NCBI RefSeq assembly: GCF_007752535.1
Contig: NZ_CP036426.1
Span: 3,162,001-3,226,000 of the forward strand
DNA length: 64,000 nucleotides
Reading direction: 5' to 3'
DNA from: Tautonia plasticadhaerens
GTDB lineage: Bacteria; Planctomycetota; Planctomycetia; Isosphaerales; Isosphaeraceae
Position 1 is the stretch's first letter, and every line of letters starts with the position of its first letter. A model generated the notes under the pieces. It ran no database searches. It was not told the DNA's origin and was given only the letters and a program-made list of their open reading frames with translations. Both the position numbers and the translations under genes were made by a program. Positions 1 through 8,982 of the stretch are shown here, in pieces.

Positions 1-32
1 CCCCGCGAGCCGTCGGGGACGATGTCGTTCAT
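1..32 (-). CDS. possible 5' end of a gene leaving the window
   Basis: On the minus strand an ATG at 32 opens a frame that stays open to the window edge (MNDIVPDGSRG). A GGAG-type ribosome binding site lies about ten bases upstream. Only about ten codons are visible, so no function can be given and the frame may be chance. Confidence 0.3.
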   Translation of the reverse strand, partial: MNDIVPDGSR

Positions 33-564
33 GGAGATCCGTCTCCGGTGAAGTGAGCTGGCAAGGAGTGACCTGGGGTGATCATCCCCCAAGAAGATTG
101 TAAGTTCTGCAGGAGACTTCGATCGGGATAACGTGCACAAAATTATCCCGGTCCCGGCGGCGCCGGGCGGGAGGTCGGTTCGACGGGCTATCGCCGGCCG
201 TCGTGGCCGCCGACGGTCGCGGGGGATCAAAGGCTCGGGAACTGCCGGGGGGAAGAACCCCGAGTCCGGGATGAGCTGATGTCGAGCTTCCGGAGCCGGC
301 GGAGCCGAGTTTCGGGGATGTGCCCCAGAGCGTGCTGGGACGACGCCATCGCCCGCCGCCCGGCTTGGAAGCCCGAGCGGCAGTAGTGTTCAGAAGTGCA
401 AAATTTGCCCGAGGCTGACGCCCAGGATGTAGTATTTACTCGTGACGCGCGGCGGTGGAGTACACCTCGATTGACGTGAATACGTCGGCCGCGGCACCCG
501 GCTCGTGGAAGTGTCAGGACGACTCCGGCCGGATCGAAAGGCACGGAAAGCAAGGTCAGCGGAG
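33..564. other. gene-poor leader region upstream of the excisionase-like gene
   Basis: No convincing gene is seen. Open frames on both strands here have no recognisable domain and look like the random open frames usual in high-GC DNA. The stretch holds the dyad at 124-150 and presumably the promoter for the HTH gene at 565. Confidence 0.5.
124..150. promoter_or_regulatory. 8-bp inverted repeat, operator-like
   Basis: CGGGATAA at 124-131 is perfectly inverted as TTATCCCG at 143-150. The 11-nt spacer contains the palindrome GTGCAC. There is no following T-run, so an operator or recombinase/excisionase binding site is more likely than a terminator. The binding protein is unknown. Confidence 0.4.
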
Positions 565-831
565 ATGGTGGCAACCAGGACGAAAACGGATCCGAGACGG
601 CGGGCCGACGGGGCCCCCTACACCGTGGCAGAGGCGGCCGAGCGGCAGAACGTCTCGCGCAGCGTAATCTACGAGGCGATCGGCGCCGGCACCCTCCGGG
701 CTTATGCGATCGGCCGGGGCCGCTCCCAGCGCCGCTACCGGATCGAGGAGCGGGACCTGCTCGCCTGGTGGGCCTCGCTGAGGGTCGGCCCCGAGGACGC
801 CGGCGGGGTCATCCGTGATCATCTCGCTTGA
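565..831 (+). CDS. helix-turn-helix excisionase-like DNA-binding protein
   Basis: Small protein of 88 aa. The middle of the chain (YTVAEAAERQNVSRSVIYEA, then R-A-Y near the recognition-helix end) is the MerR-like or HTH_17 fold used by excisionases and phage regulators; a basic wing-like segment follows. The ATG at 565 is preferred because GGAG lies directly upstream; an in-frame upstream start at 505 would add 20 low-complexity residues. The gene overlaps the 3' end of the convergent integrase by 23 bp, a common int/xis layout. It probably directs excision or represses the element. The role is inferred from fold and position. Confidence 0.7.
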   Translation: MVATRTKTDPRRRADGAPYTVAEAAERQNVSRSVIYEAIGAGTLRAYAIGRGRSQRRYRIEERDLLAWWASLRVGPEDAGGVIRDHLA

Positions 832-1873
832 GCCCCCGGGCCGCGTCCTGCAAATGCGACGATCGTTCGGAGAGCTTCGAGTAGACCCGGGAGACCATCG
901 TCGTGTCGGCATGGCCGGCCAGCTCGCTCACGGTCGCCAGCGGCGTGCCCCCGGAGAGGTGGTCGGTCACCCACTTGTGGCGCAGCGCATAGGCCGTGAA
1001 CTCCGGCCCGCCGCCGAGCTTCTCGCGGAGGCGGGCGAACCGGCAGGCCATGGCGTTGCGCGTCCAGGGGTTGCCCCGCATGTTGAGCAGCAGCGGGCCG
1101 GCCGGATGCTCCTCCATCAGCCGGGCGACGATCGCGGCGGCACGGTCGTTCAGATAGATCTTCCGGGGTCGATCCGTCTTGGCGGCGGTCTTGTGATGCA
1201 GCAGGGCGATCGCCACGGGGACTCCCTGCTCGACGACGTCGGCGGCCTCGGCGCGGATCAGCTCCCCTGGTCGGGCGCCGGTGTCGTGGATCAGCTCCAC
1301 CAGATCCCTGAACGCGCGGTCCCGAATCGCCCCGAGCATCGCGCGGACCTGGTCGTCGCTGGGGATCGCCTCGCGGCGCTTCGGCTTGGGCCGTTTCAGC
1401 TTGGCCAGGGGATCGGCGCCGATCCGACCGGCCTCGCTGGCCCAGGAGAGGGCCGCCTTGACCGCCGTGATTGCGTTGAACCGCGTCGTCGGCCCCCAGT
1501 CTCGGTCCGTTGCGTCGACCCAGCGGGAGACGTGGAAGGGCTTCAGGTCAGCGACGTCGAGCTGGCCGAACTCCTTGGCCGCCGACTTGAGGAAGCGAAC
1601 GTAGCCATCCAGCGTGTGTCGGGAGCGCTCGCCACGCCCGACCCGCCGGTCGGTCTCCGCCAGGAAGAGGTTGAAGACGTCGCAGACCTTCAGGCCGCGG
1701 CGGTTGGACTCGGCCGGCGCGAGCCCCTCGGCCGCCATGAGCCGGTGGAACTCGTTCTTCGCCTTGTCGCTGCCCTCGGCCCCCGACGCCAGTCGGTGGC
1801 GCTTGCCCCGAATCGTCACATACCAGGCGTCGCGGTCCTTGCGATATCAGGGTTCGGGATCACGGCCAGCCAT
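809..1873 (-). pseudogene. tyrosine recombinase (phage-type integrase) with a premature TGA
   Basis: Catalytic-domain signatures are all present: Arg in HDTGARPGELIRAE, Lys in HHKTAAKTDR, the box-II Arg in YALRHKW, His in ELAGHADT, and the Tyr nucleophile in SRVYSKL. An N-terminal SAM-like core-binding domain precedes them. From the ATG at 1873 the frame reads MAGRDPEP, then TGA at 1849-1847, then YRKDRDAWYVTIRGKRHRLA. Planctomycete integrases of this type usually have a Trp at that place (family knowledge), so TGG to TGA is the simplest reading. A GTG at 1819 could still give a protein of 336 aa lacking the first residues. The upstream region lies inside the 109-bp att repeat. It converges on the HTH gene. 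Confidence 0.8.
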
Positions 1874-1879
1874 GATGTC

Positions 1880-1988
1880 GTCCTCGCCGGGGGATTGTGT
1901 ACCCTATTCTGTACCAATCCGGTTCCGGCGATCGACGTAAGTCCTTAGTGGGCAGAGCCGGGATCGAACCGGCGACACCAGGATTTTC
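1880..1988. repeat. left copy of 109-bp tRNA-Phe attachment repeat
   Basis: It matches 21021-21129 without gaps at 103 of 109 positions. It contains the 3' half of a tRNA-Phe (1949-1988: acceptor 3' strand, T-arm, variable loop, part of the anticodon stem) and the leader of the integrase gene. The tRNA 5' half is absent, so this is an attachment-site remnant rather than a tRNA gene. Two of the six differences are paired changes in the T-stem that keep base-pairing. Confidence 0.85.
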
Positions 1989-2076
1989 CGATTGGATCGC
2001 GGCGACGACTCGACGGCTCGGAGAAGGCGGTCGAGGCGTTGGCCACACGACCTAGCGGTTCCCAGCGTCCCTCGTG

Positions 2077-3207
2077 TCAGGCCACACGGTACCTCGTGAT
2101 CCCATCCTCGAGCAGTCCCAGCCCGAGCCCGGGGGCGTCGGGGACGGCGACCCGACCGTCGACGGAGCGGATCGGCTCGCTGATCTGATGCCGGAGCGTG
2201 GTCTGCTCCTCGACGACGAATTCCAGGAGACCCAGGGTATTGGGGATGCTGGCCAGGAGGTGCAGCGCCGCGGCGACGTTCAGGTACGTCGTGAAGCCGT
2301 GGTTGACCACCGGCAGGCCGCGGTCGGCCGCCAGCGAGGCGATCTTCATGGCCTCGGTGAAGCCGCCGCAGCGGGTCAGGTCGATCTGCACCACGTCGAT
2401 CCGGCCGACGTCCATCAGCTGGAGGAAGCTCCGGCGGTCGCTCTCCTCCTCCCCGGCGGCGATCCGCAGCGGCGAGGCGGCGGAGAGCTTCGCGTAGCCG
2501 GCGTAGTCGTCGGGGGAGAGCGGCTCCTCGAACCAGAGCAGGCGGAATTCGTCGAACGACCGGGCGCGCTGGATGGCGGTCTTGGCGTCGTAGCAGAGGC
2601 CGGCGTCGATCATGAGGTCGGGGCCGTCTCCAAGCCCGGCGCGGGCCTCTCGGACGAGGGCGATGTCCGTCTCCTCGTCCCGGCCCATCGGATCCCAGCC
2701 GAACTTCACGGCGGTGAATCCCTGGTCGACCAGGCGTCGGGCCCGGTCGCGGGTCTCGGCCGGCGTCGCGCCGAAGAGGTTGCTCGCGTAAGGGCGCAAC
2801 GAGGTCGCGAACCCGCCGCCCAGCAGCCGCCAGACCGGCATCTCCATCGCCTTCCCCTTGATGTCCCAGAGGGCGAGGTCGATGCCGCTCATCGCGTGGA
2901 CGGCGATCCCGGAACGGCCGCCGTAGATGTTGGCCCGGTACATCTTGTGCCAGAGGTACTCGGTGCGGAACGGGTCCTCGCCGATGAGGAGCCGGCCCAG
3001 GCCGGTCGTCGCCGTGTGCGAGAAGGGGCCCTCGATGGCGCCCTTGGCGGCCATCGGGTTCGAGTCGACCTCGCCGTAGCCGACGATCCCCGAGTCGGTC
3101 GTCACCTTGACGATGAGGGCGTCCTGGCCGCTGTCGCAGCGGGCCCCGACCTCGGGGAGCCGCAGGTAGATCGCCTCGACGTCGGTGATCTTCAGGTCGC
3201 TCGTCAT
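2077..3207 (-). CDS. mandelate racemase/muconate lactonizing enzyme family protein (enolase superfamily)
   Basis: Protein of 376 aa, typical for the family. An N-terminal capping domain is followed by a modified TIM barrel. Visible active-site elements: Lys in the TAVKFGWDP strand, metal ligands Asp in LMIDAG, Glu in LWFEEP and Glu in AAGEEE, and a general-base His in VVNHGF. These enzymes abstract a proton alpha to a carboxylate and either epimerise or dehydrate sugar acids. The substrate cannot be read from the sequence. A nearby lactonase and an MFS transporter of the sugar-acid type make a sugar-acid dehydratase plausible. It is transcribed away from the DUF1549/DUF1553 gene. Confidence 0.85.
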   Translation of the reverse strand: MTSDLKITDVEAIYLRLPEVGARCDSGQDALIVKVTTDSGIVGYGEVDSNPMAAKGAIEGPFSHTATTGLGRLLIGEDPFRTEYLWHKMYRANIYGGRSGIAVHAMSGIDLALWDIKGKAMEMPVWRLLGGGFATSLRPYASNLFGATPAETRDRARRLVDQGFTAVKFGWDPMGRDEETDIALVREARAGLGDGPDLMIDAGLCYDAKTAIQRARSFDEFRLLWFEEPLSPDDYAGYAKLSAASPLRIAAGEEESDRRSFLQLMDVGRIDVVQIDLTRCGGFTEAMKIASLAADRGLPVVNHGFTTYLNVAAALHLLASIPNTLGLLEFVVEEQTTLRHQISEPIRSVDGRVAVPDAPGLGLGLLEDGITRYRVA

Positions 3208-3514
3208 CGGGCCAGCCCTCGGACGCCCCGGGCCGAACGCCGGTCGACGGCCGACAGGCCGATCGCGGCGAAGGGGCCGGGGTGCTGCGGCAGATTGTGC
3301 CCGCCGTCCTCGAAGTCCGCAAGCCGGCGGGCCGGCCGGGAGGCCCCCGGTCCGCCCGAGTCCGAGGGGGGCGATGAAAACAGCGTCTGTTCATGGGGGC
3401 CCGGGCTCGCGATAATTGATCGGTGGCGGGGAGAGGGATGCGCGACGGCCGGGGATCGGCGGGTCGCCGCCCGCCGAGGCCCGTCGGCTCTCAGCCACGA
3501 CCGGGGTTGAACTC
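3208..3514. promoter_or_regulatory. divergent intergenic region
   Basis: This 307-bp region separates the divergently transcribed enolase-superfamily gene and the PSCyt1/DUF1549 gene, so it should hold both promoters. No clear -35/-10 pair, riboswitch or repeat stands out by eye. One frame stays open through the second half of the region but its codon use and lack of a ribosome site argue against a longer DUF1549 protein. Confidence 0.4.
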
Positions 3515-6500
3515 ATGCATCATTCGGCCTTCCTCATCGCGGTGCTGGCGGCGCCGGCCCTCGGGCTGGGGGCGGGGCTCGTGCCGATGCCCGTGGCGGA
3601 CGCGACGGACCGGCAGGCGATCGAGTTCTTCGAGGCGAGGGTCCGACCGGTCCTCGTCGAGCGGTGCCTCGGGTGCCACGGGCCGGAGGACCAGAAGGCC
3701 GACCTGAGGCTCGACTCCGCCTCGGCCATCCGGCGGGGTGGCGATTCCGGCCCGGTCGTCGAGCCCGGCGACCCGGAGGCCAGCCCGCTCGTCTGGGCGA
3801 TCCGCTACGACGACGTCGTGCAGATGCCCCCCGATGGGAAGCTCGACGACTCGGTCGTCGCCGACTTGGTCGAGTGGGTCCGGCTCGGCGCCCCGTGGCC
3901 CGAGGCCTCGGGCCCGGCGGACGAAGCGAAGGCAGCCCCGCCCCCGGAGGACAGCGGGGACCATTGGGCCTTCCAGCCGCCCCGGATGCCGGCGATCCCC
4001 GAGGTCGACGACACTGCCTGGCCGGCGACCCCGATCGACCGCTTCGTCCTCGCCGGGCTCGAAGCCCGGGGACTCCACCCGAACCCCGAGGCCGACCGGC
4101 GGGCCCTCATCCGTCGCGCGACGTTCGACCTGCTCGGCCTGCCGCCGACCCCCGAGGAGGTCGACGCGTTCGCGGACGACCCCCGGCCCGACGCCTTCGA
4201 GCGGCTGGTCGACCGCCTGCTCGCCTCCCCACGATACGGCGAGCGCTGGGGCCGCCACTGGCTCGACGTCGCCCGCTACGCCGACACGAAGGGCTACGTC
4301 TACACCGACCGGGAGGAGCCCCGGTTCCCGTTCTCCTACACCTACCGCGACTACGTCATCGACACCTTCAACGCCGACCTGCCGTACGACCGCTTCCTCC
4401 GCGAGCAGGTCGCGGCCGACTGCCTGCCCGGCGACGGTGGGGATCGCACGTCGCTGGCGGCCCTCGGCTTCCTGACCCTCGGGCGGCGATTCCTCGGCAA
4501 CGCGCACGACATCATCGACGACCGGCTCGACGTGCTCTTCCGGGGGACGCAGGCCCTGACCGTCGCCTGCGCCCGCTGCCACGATCATAAATACGACCCG
4601 ATCCCGACGGCCGACTATTACTCCCTCTACGGCGTCCTCGCCGCGACGACCGAGCGGACCGTCCGGCTGGCCGACGACCGGGGCGATTCGGAGGCGACCC
4701 TCGCCTACGAGGAGGGGCTCCGGGAGCGGAAGGAGGCCTTCTCCCGGGCGATGGACGAGGCGCGGCACGCGCTCTCGGATCGGCTCCGCTCGCAGGTGGC
4801 CGAGTACCTGGAGGCGGTCCCCGACGCCCAGCGCTACCCGAGCGAGGAGCACTACGTCATCCTCGCCGAGGGGGAATTGAACCCCCTGATCGTCCACCGC
4901 TGGCGGGCGTACCTGCTGAGGATCCGAGACGAGACCCAGTTCCGGCCGATCTTCGGCCCCTGGCACGCGTTCGAGGCCCTCTCCCCGGCCCGGTTCCCGG
5001 ACGAGGCCCCCGACCTGGCCCGGTTCTTCGCCGCCGGCGGCGACCCCGAGCACCCGATCAACCCCCAGGTGGCCCGCCTCTTCGACGGCCCGCCGCCCGC
5101 CTCGATGGCGGAGGTCGCCCGCCGCTACGGGGCGATGTTCGCCGGGGTCGACTCCGAATGGCGAGACGCCCTAGCCCGGGCCGATTGCTCCGGGGCTGGG
5201 GCCCCCTCGGGCCTGGCCGACCCGGGCCGCGAGGCGATCCGCCGGATCCTCTACGCGGACGACACGCCGACCGCCGTGCCGCCGGTCCACTACAACCAGC
5301 TCGAATTCTACTTCGACGAGAAGACCCGGGTTGAACTCGGCAAGCTCCAGATGGAGATCGACCGCTGGCACCTCTCGGCCGAGTCGCCGGCCCCGCACGC
5401 GCTGGTCCTGGAGGATACAGCCGACCGGCCCAATCCCCGGATCTTCCTGAGGGGCAATCCCAAGACCAGAGGGGACGAGGTGCCCCGGCGGTTCCTCCGG
5501 GTGATCTCTGGGGAGGACCGCAGGCCGTTCTCGACCGGCAGCGGGCGGCTCGAGCTGGCCGACTGCATCGCCAGCCCGGCGAACCCGTTGACGGCCCGCG
5601 TGATGGTCAATCGCATCTGGATGCACCACTTCGGTGAGGGGCTGGTGCGCACCCCGAGCGACTTCGGCACCCGGGGCGAGCCGCCGACCCACCCCGAGCT
5701 GCTCGACCACCTCGCCCTGGCGTTCGTCGAGGACGGCTGGTCGATCAAGGCGATGCACCGCCGGATCCTCCGCTCCCGCACCTATCGCCAGTCGTCGGCC
5801 GACAATCCCGAGGCGCGGGCGGTCGACCCGGAGAACCGCCTGCTCTGGCGGGCGAACCGCCGCCGGATCGAATGGGAGCCGATGCGGGATGCGCTGCTCG
5901 CCGCCGCCGGCCGGCTGGACCCGAAGGTCGGGGGACGCCCCGTCTCGCTGACCACCGCCCCCTTCACGCCTCGGCGGTCGGTCTATGGGTTCGTCGACCG
6001 CCAGGATCTACCGGGGGTCTTCCGCAGCTTCAACCTCGCCAGCCCCGACCAGCACACCCCGCAGCGGCACGAGACGACGATCCCGCAGCAGGCCCTCTTC
6101 CTGATGAACAGCCCGTTCGTCGTCGAGCAGGCCCGGGCCCTGGCCGCCCGGCCCGAGGTCTGCGGGATCGGGCGGCCCGACGACCGGATCCGGGCCCTCT
6201 ATCGGCTCGCGCTCCAGCGGGCCCCGTCGCGGACCGAGCTGGAGGCCGGCCTCCGGTTCCTGGCCCGCCCCGGCCCCGACCCGACGGCCATCGAGATCGT
6301 GCCCCGTTCCGCGTGGCAATACGGCTCGGCCCATCTCGACGAGGCGGCCGGGCGCCTCTCGGGCTTCGAGCCGATGGGGCACTGGGCCGGGGACGCCTGG
6401 CAGCCCGGCCCCGACGCCGACCGGCCGATGCTGACCCGCGAGGGCGGGTTCCCGGGGCCCGACGCACGCCGGGCCGCCGTCCGACGCTGGGTCGCGCCGG

Positions 6501-6883
6501 AGGCGGGCGTCGTCTCCGTCTCGGGGACGATCCGCCACGAATCGGGAGACGGCCCGGGGGTGATCGCCGCGGTCGTCTCCTCCCGATCGGGCGTGCTCGG
6601 CCGCTGGGAGGTCGGCGGCGGCGAGGCGGAGGTCGAGGCTGAGGTCGATCGGGTCGAGGTCGGGCCGGGAGATGCGATCGACTTCGTCGTCGCCTGGAGG
6701 GAAGGGCCCGGCACGGCCCCGTTCTCCTGGGCCCCCCGGATCCGACCGGCCGAGGAGACGGCGGCCGGGGCCACCTGGGACGCCGCCGAGGGCTTCGAGG
6801 GGCCGGCGCCCGAGCCGCTCTCGGCCTGGGAGCACTACGCACAGGTGCTCCTGCTCTCCAATGAGTTCGTCTTCATCGATTGA
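3515..6883 (+). CDS. PSCyt1-DUF1549-DUF1553 protein (planctomycete cytochrome-c-like, secreted)
   Basis: Large protein of 1122 aa. An N-terminal signal segment (about residues 4-28) is followed by a PSCyt1 region with a haem-binding CxxCH motif (C51, C54, H55). DUF1549 follows (about residues 150-370, with the RHWLDVARYADT signature), then DUF1553 (about 690-940, NRIWMHHFGEG to TTIPQQALFLMNSPF). A beta-rich tail of roughly 150 residues ends the chain. These proteins occur in large numbers in Planctomycetes, nearly always beside a DUF1501 partner as here (17-bp gap). Their biochemistry is not established; a secreted redox or polysaccharide-processing role is usually proposed. The ATG at 3515 is chosen because it opens the hydrophobic signal segment. 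Confidence 0.9.
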   Translation: MHHSAFLIAVLAAPALGLGAGLVPMPVADATDRQAIEFFEARVRPVLVERCLGCHGPEDQKADLRLDSASAIRRGGDSGPVVEPGDPEASPLVWAIRYDDVVQMPPDGKLDDSVVADLVEWVRLGAPWPEASGPADEAKAAPPPEDSGDHWAFQPPRMPAIPEVDDTAWPATPIDRFVLAGLEARGLHPNPEADRRALIRRATFDLLGLPPTPEEVDAFADDPRPDAFERLVDRLLASPRYGERWGRHWLDVARYADTKGYVYTDREEPRFPFSYTYRDYVIDTFNADLPYDRFLREQVAADCLPGDGGDRTSLAALGFLTLGRRFLGNAHDIIDDRLDVLFRGTQALTVACARCHDHKYDPIPTADYYSLYGVLAATTERTVRLADDRGDSEATLAYEEGLRERKEAFSRAMDEARHALSDRLRSQVAEYLEAVPDAQRYPSEEHYVILAEGELNPLIVHRWRAYLLRIRDETQFRPIFGPWHAFEALSPARFPDEAPDLARFFAAGGDPEHPINPQVARLFDGPPPASMAEVARRYGAMFAGVDSEWRDALARADCSGAGAPSGLADPGREAIRRILYADDTPTAVPPVHYNQLEFYFDEKTRVELGKLQMEIDRWHLSAESPAPHALVLEDTADRPNPRIFLRGNPKTRGDEVPRRFLRVISGEDRRPFSTGSGRLELADCIASPANPLTARVMVNRIWMHHFGEGLVRTPSDFGTRGEPPTHPELLDHLALAFVEDGWSIKAMHRRILRSRTYRQSSADNPEARAVDPENRLLWRANRRRIEWEPMRDALLAAAGRLDPKVGGRPVSLTTAPFTPRRSVYGFVDRQDLPGVFRSFNLASPDQHTPQRHETTIPQQALFLMNSPFVVEQARALAARPEVCGIGRPDDRIRALYRLALQRAPSRTELEAGLRFLARPGPDPTAIEIVPRSAWQYGSAHLDEAAGRLSGFEPMGHWAGDAWQPGPDADRPMLTREGGFPGPDARRAAVRRWVAPEAGVVSVSGTIRHESGDGPGVIAAVVSSRSGVLGRWEVGGGEAEVEAEVDRVEVGPGDAIDFVVAWREGPGTAPFSWAPRIRPAEETAAGATWDAAEGFEGPAPEPLSAWEHYAQVLLLSNEFVFID

Positions 6884-6899
6884 ACGAGGGGGACCGACG

Positions 6900-8339
6900 A
6901 TGACCATCGACCGCCGGCCGGCCGGCCTCCGCCCGAGCCGCCGCGAGGCGATCCGCCGCTGCGGCATGGGCTTCGGGGCCCTCGGCCTCACCGCGCTGCT
7001 TGGCGACGAGGGGCTGCTCGCCCCCGCCCGGGCCGACGGGGCGACCGACCCGCTGGCCCCGAGGCGGCCGCCGCTGCCGGCGACGGCGAAGCACGTCATC
7101 CACATCTTCCTCAACGGCGGCCCGTCGCACGTCGACACGTTCGACCCCAAGCCCGCCCTGTCGAGGTACGCGGGCAAGTCGCTCCCCTCGGGCAACCTGC
7201 GCACCGAGCGCAAGACCGGCTCGGCCCTTCCGTCGCCCTTCAAGTTCCGGCGCCGCGGCGAGAGCGGCCTGGAGATCAGCGAGATATTCGCCAACGTCGC
7301 CGAGCACGCCGACGACCTCTGCGTCGTCCGATCGATGTACGCCGACGTGCCGAATCACGAGCCGTCGCTCATGCTCATGAACTGCGGCGACAACCTGATG
7401 ATCCGGCCGAGCATGGGGGCCTGGGTCACCTACGGCCTCGGGACCGAGAACCAGAACCTGCCCGGCTTCGTCGCGATGTGCCCCGGCGGCTACCCGATCA
7501 AGGAGACGGAGAACTGGCAGTCGGCGTTCCTGCCGGGCGTCTACCAGGGGACCTACATCGACTCGAAGCACACCGACATCGACCGCCTGATCGAGGACAT
7601 CCGGAGCCGCTACACGCCGCTCGACGGCCAGCGCCGGCAGCTCGACCTGCTCCGGACGATCAACGAGGAGCACGCGAGCCGCCGCGAGCACGACGCCGCC
7701 CTGGAGGCCCGGATCCAGTCGTTCGAGCTGGCCTACCGGATGCAGATGGAGGCGGCCGAGGCGTTCGACGTCCGGGGAGAGCCGAGGTCCGTGCTCGACC
7801 TCTACGGCCCTGGGGTGCACGCCCGGCAATTGCTGGTCGCCCGGCGGCTGGTCGAGCGCGGCGTCCGGTTCGTCCAGCTCTGGCACGGCGCCGGCCAGCC
7901 CTGGGACGACCACGGCGACATCACCAACCACCGGACGCTCGCCGCCCAGTGCGACCGGGGGATCGCCGCCCTGCTCACCGACCTGAAGCGCACCGGCCTG
8001 CTCGGGGAGACGCTGGTGATCTGCGGCGGGGAGTTCGGCCGCACGCCGGTGGTCGAGCTGATGGAAGGCCAGGAGGCCAAGGCCAACGGCCGCGACCACA
8101 ATCCCTACGGCTTCAGCCTCTGGATGGCCGGCGGCGGCGTGAAGGGGGGGCACGTCCACGGCGCCACCGACGAGTTCGGCTTCCAGGCCGTCGAGGACCG
8201 CGTCCACGTGCATGACCTGCACGCCACGATCCTCCGGCTGCTGGGCTTCGACCACGAGCGGTTCACCTACCGCTACGCCGGCCGAGACTTCCGCCTGACC
8301 GACGTCCACGGCCGGGTGGTCGAGTCGCTGGTCTCCTGA
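6900..8339 (+). CDS. DUF1501 family protein (sulfatase-like fold, Tat-exported)
   Basis: Protein of 479 aa. A twin-arginine-like leader (SRREAIRR, then GMGFGALGLTALLG) suggests Tat export. Family hallmarks include HIFLNGGPSHVDTFDPKP near residue 70, the WHGAGQPWDDHGD segment and CGGEFGRTPVVE. DUF1501 proteins share the alkaline-phosphatase/sulfatase fold, but the formylglycine motif of true sulfatases is not seen. The gene starts 17 bp after the DUF1549/DUF1553 gene and is surely co-transcribed with it; the pair is presumed to act together in the periplasm. Confidence 0.9.
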   Translation: MTIDRRPAGLRPSRREAIRRCGMGFGALGLTALLGDEGLLAPARADGATDPLAPRRPPLPATAKHVIHIFLNGGPSHVDTFDPKPALSRYAGKSLPSGNLRTERKTGSALPSPFKFRRRGESGLEISEIFANVAEHADDLCVVRSMYADVPNHEPSLMLMNCGDNLMIRPSMGAWVTYGLGTENQNLPGFVAMCPGGYPIKETENWQSAFLPGVYQGTYIDSKHTDIDRLIEDIRSRYTPLDGQRRQLDLLRTINEEHASRREHDAALEARIQSFELAYRMQMEAAEAFDVRGEPRSVLDLYGPGVHARQLLVARRLVERGVRFVQLWHGAGQPWDDHGDITNHRTLAAQCDRGIAALLTDLKRTGLLGETLVICGGEFGRTPVVELMEGQEAKANGRDHNPYGFSLWMAGGGVKGGHVHGATDEFGFQAVEDRVHVHDLHATILRLLGFDHERFTYRYAGRDFRLTDVHGRVVESLVS

Positions 8340-8346
8340 GCCGGCC

Positions 8347-8898
8347 TCAGTCCCCGACGACGACCCGGCCGTCCTCCTGGATCGCGAAGTCGAGGCGGTT
8401 GGAGCCGCGCCCGACCTCGACCGCGATGCCCGAGGTGTTGGGGTTCCCCAGCGACTCGGGGCCGAGGACGCGGTAGACCTTGCCGTCTCGGCTGGTGAAG
8501 GTCGGCCCGTCCTTGCTCGCCGCCGGGGGGCGCCTCGGCTGGCCCTTGGTGGCCATGAAGGCCTTGGGGTCCGCCTTGGGGTCGATCGCCTCGACGGCGT
8601 CGACCGGGTTGGGGTCGAGGGGGATGATCGCGACCCGGTGGGAGCCGACGACGGTGCCGTCGTCGGGGTCCTGCGTGGTCAGGGCGTAGGCCCCGGACCC
8701 GGAGATGGTGCTCATCGCCGGCGGGCCGACGGTCCCCCTGGTGTCGTCGGGCTGGAAGGTGATGAAGCCGTAGCGGACGGGCTCGCCCCGATAGGTCACC
8801 GTGCCCTTCACCCGGCCCAGCTGCATGCCGTGGCCGGGCCCGCAACCGGCCGCCGACAGGGCGAGCAGGACGGCGATCAACCATCCTCGTCGATCCAT
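8347..8898 (-). CDS. small lipoprotein with carboxypeptidase-regulatory-like domain
   Basis: Protein of 183 aa with a lipoprotein signal (ALSAAGC, Cys at about residue 19). A beta-sandwich of the carboxypeptidase-regulatory-like type follows (GRVKGTVTYRGEPVRYGFIT, then TVGPPAM and YALTT). The C-terminal part ends in a GSNRLDFAIQEDG strand. Such lipoproteins are regularly found just downstream of DUF1559 genes in Planctomycetes, as here. The same pair recurs at 13014-14684. It probably sits at the cell envelope and interacts with the pilin-like partner; this is inferred from context. Confidence 0.8.
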   Translation of the reverse strand: MDRRGWLIAVLLALSAAGCGPGHGMQLGRVKGTVTYRGEPVRYGFITFQPDDTRGTVGPPAMSTISGSGAYALTTQDPDDGTVVGSHRVAIIPLDPNPVDAVEAIDPKADPKAFMATKGQPRRPPAASKDGPTFTSRDGKVYRVLGPESLGNPNTSGIAVEVGRGSNRLDFAIQEDGRVVVGD

Positions 8899-8982
8899 GG
8901 GAAGGGTCCTCGATGGGGTGGAGGCCCCGACGCGGGGGGGGCCGTCGGGCCCGCCTGCGGTCGGGCGGGCGGCGGGTTGCGC

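Noticed and set aside
815-1948. Long plus-strand open frame over the integrase, and many like it (for example 2074-3510, 6873-8309, 54608-55696 on opposite strands).
   Set aside because: They lie antisense to genes with clear domains, are Arg/Gly/Pro/Ala-rich and have no ribosome sites. Such shadows are expected in DNA of this GC content.
1949-1988. A second tRNA-Phe gene.
   Set aside because: Only the 3' half matches; the D-arm, 5' acceptor strand and half of the anticodon stem are missing.
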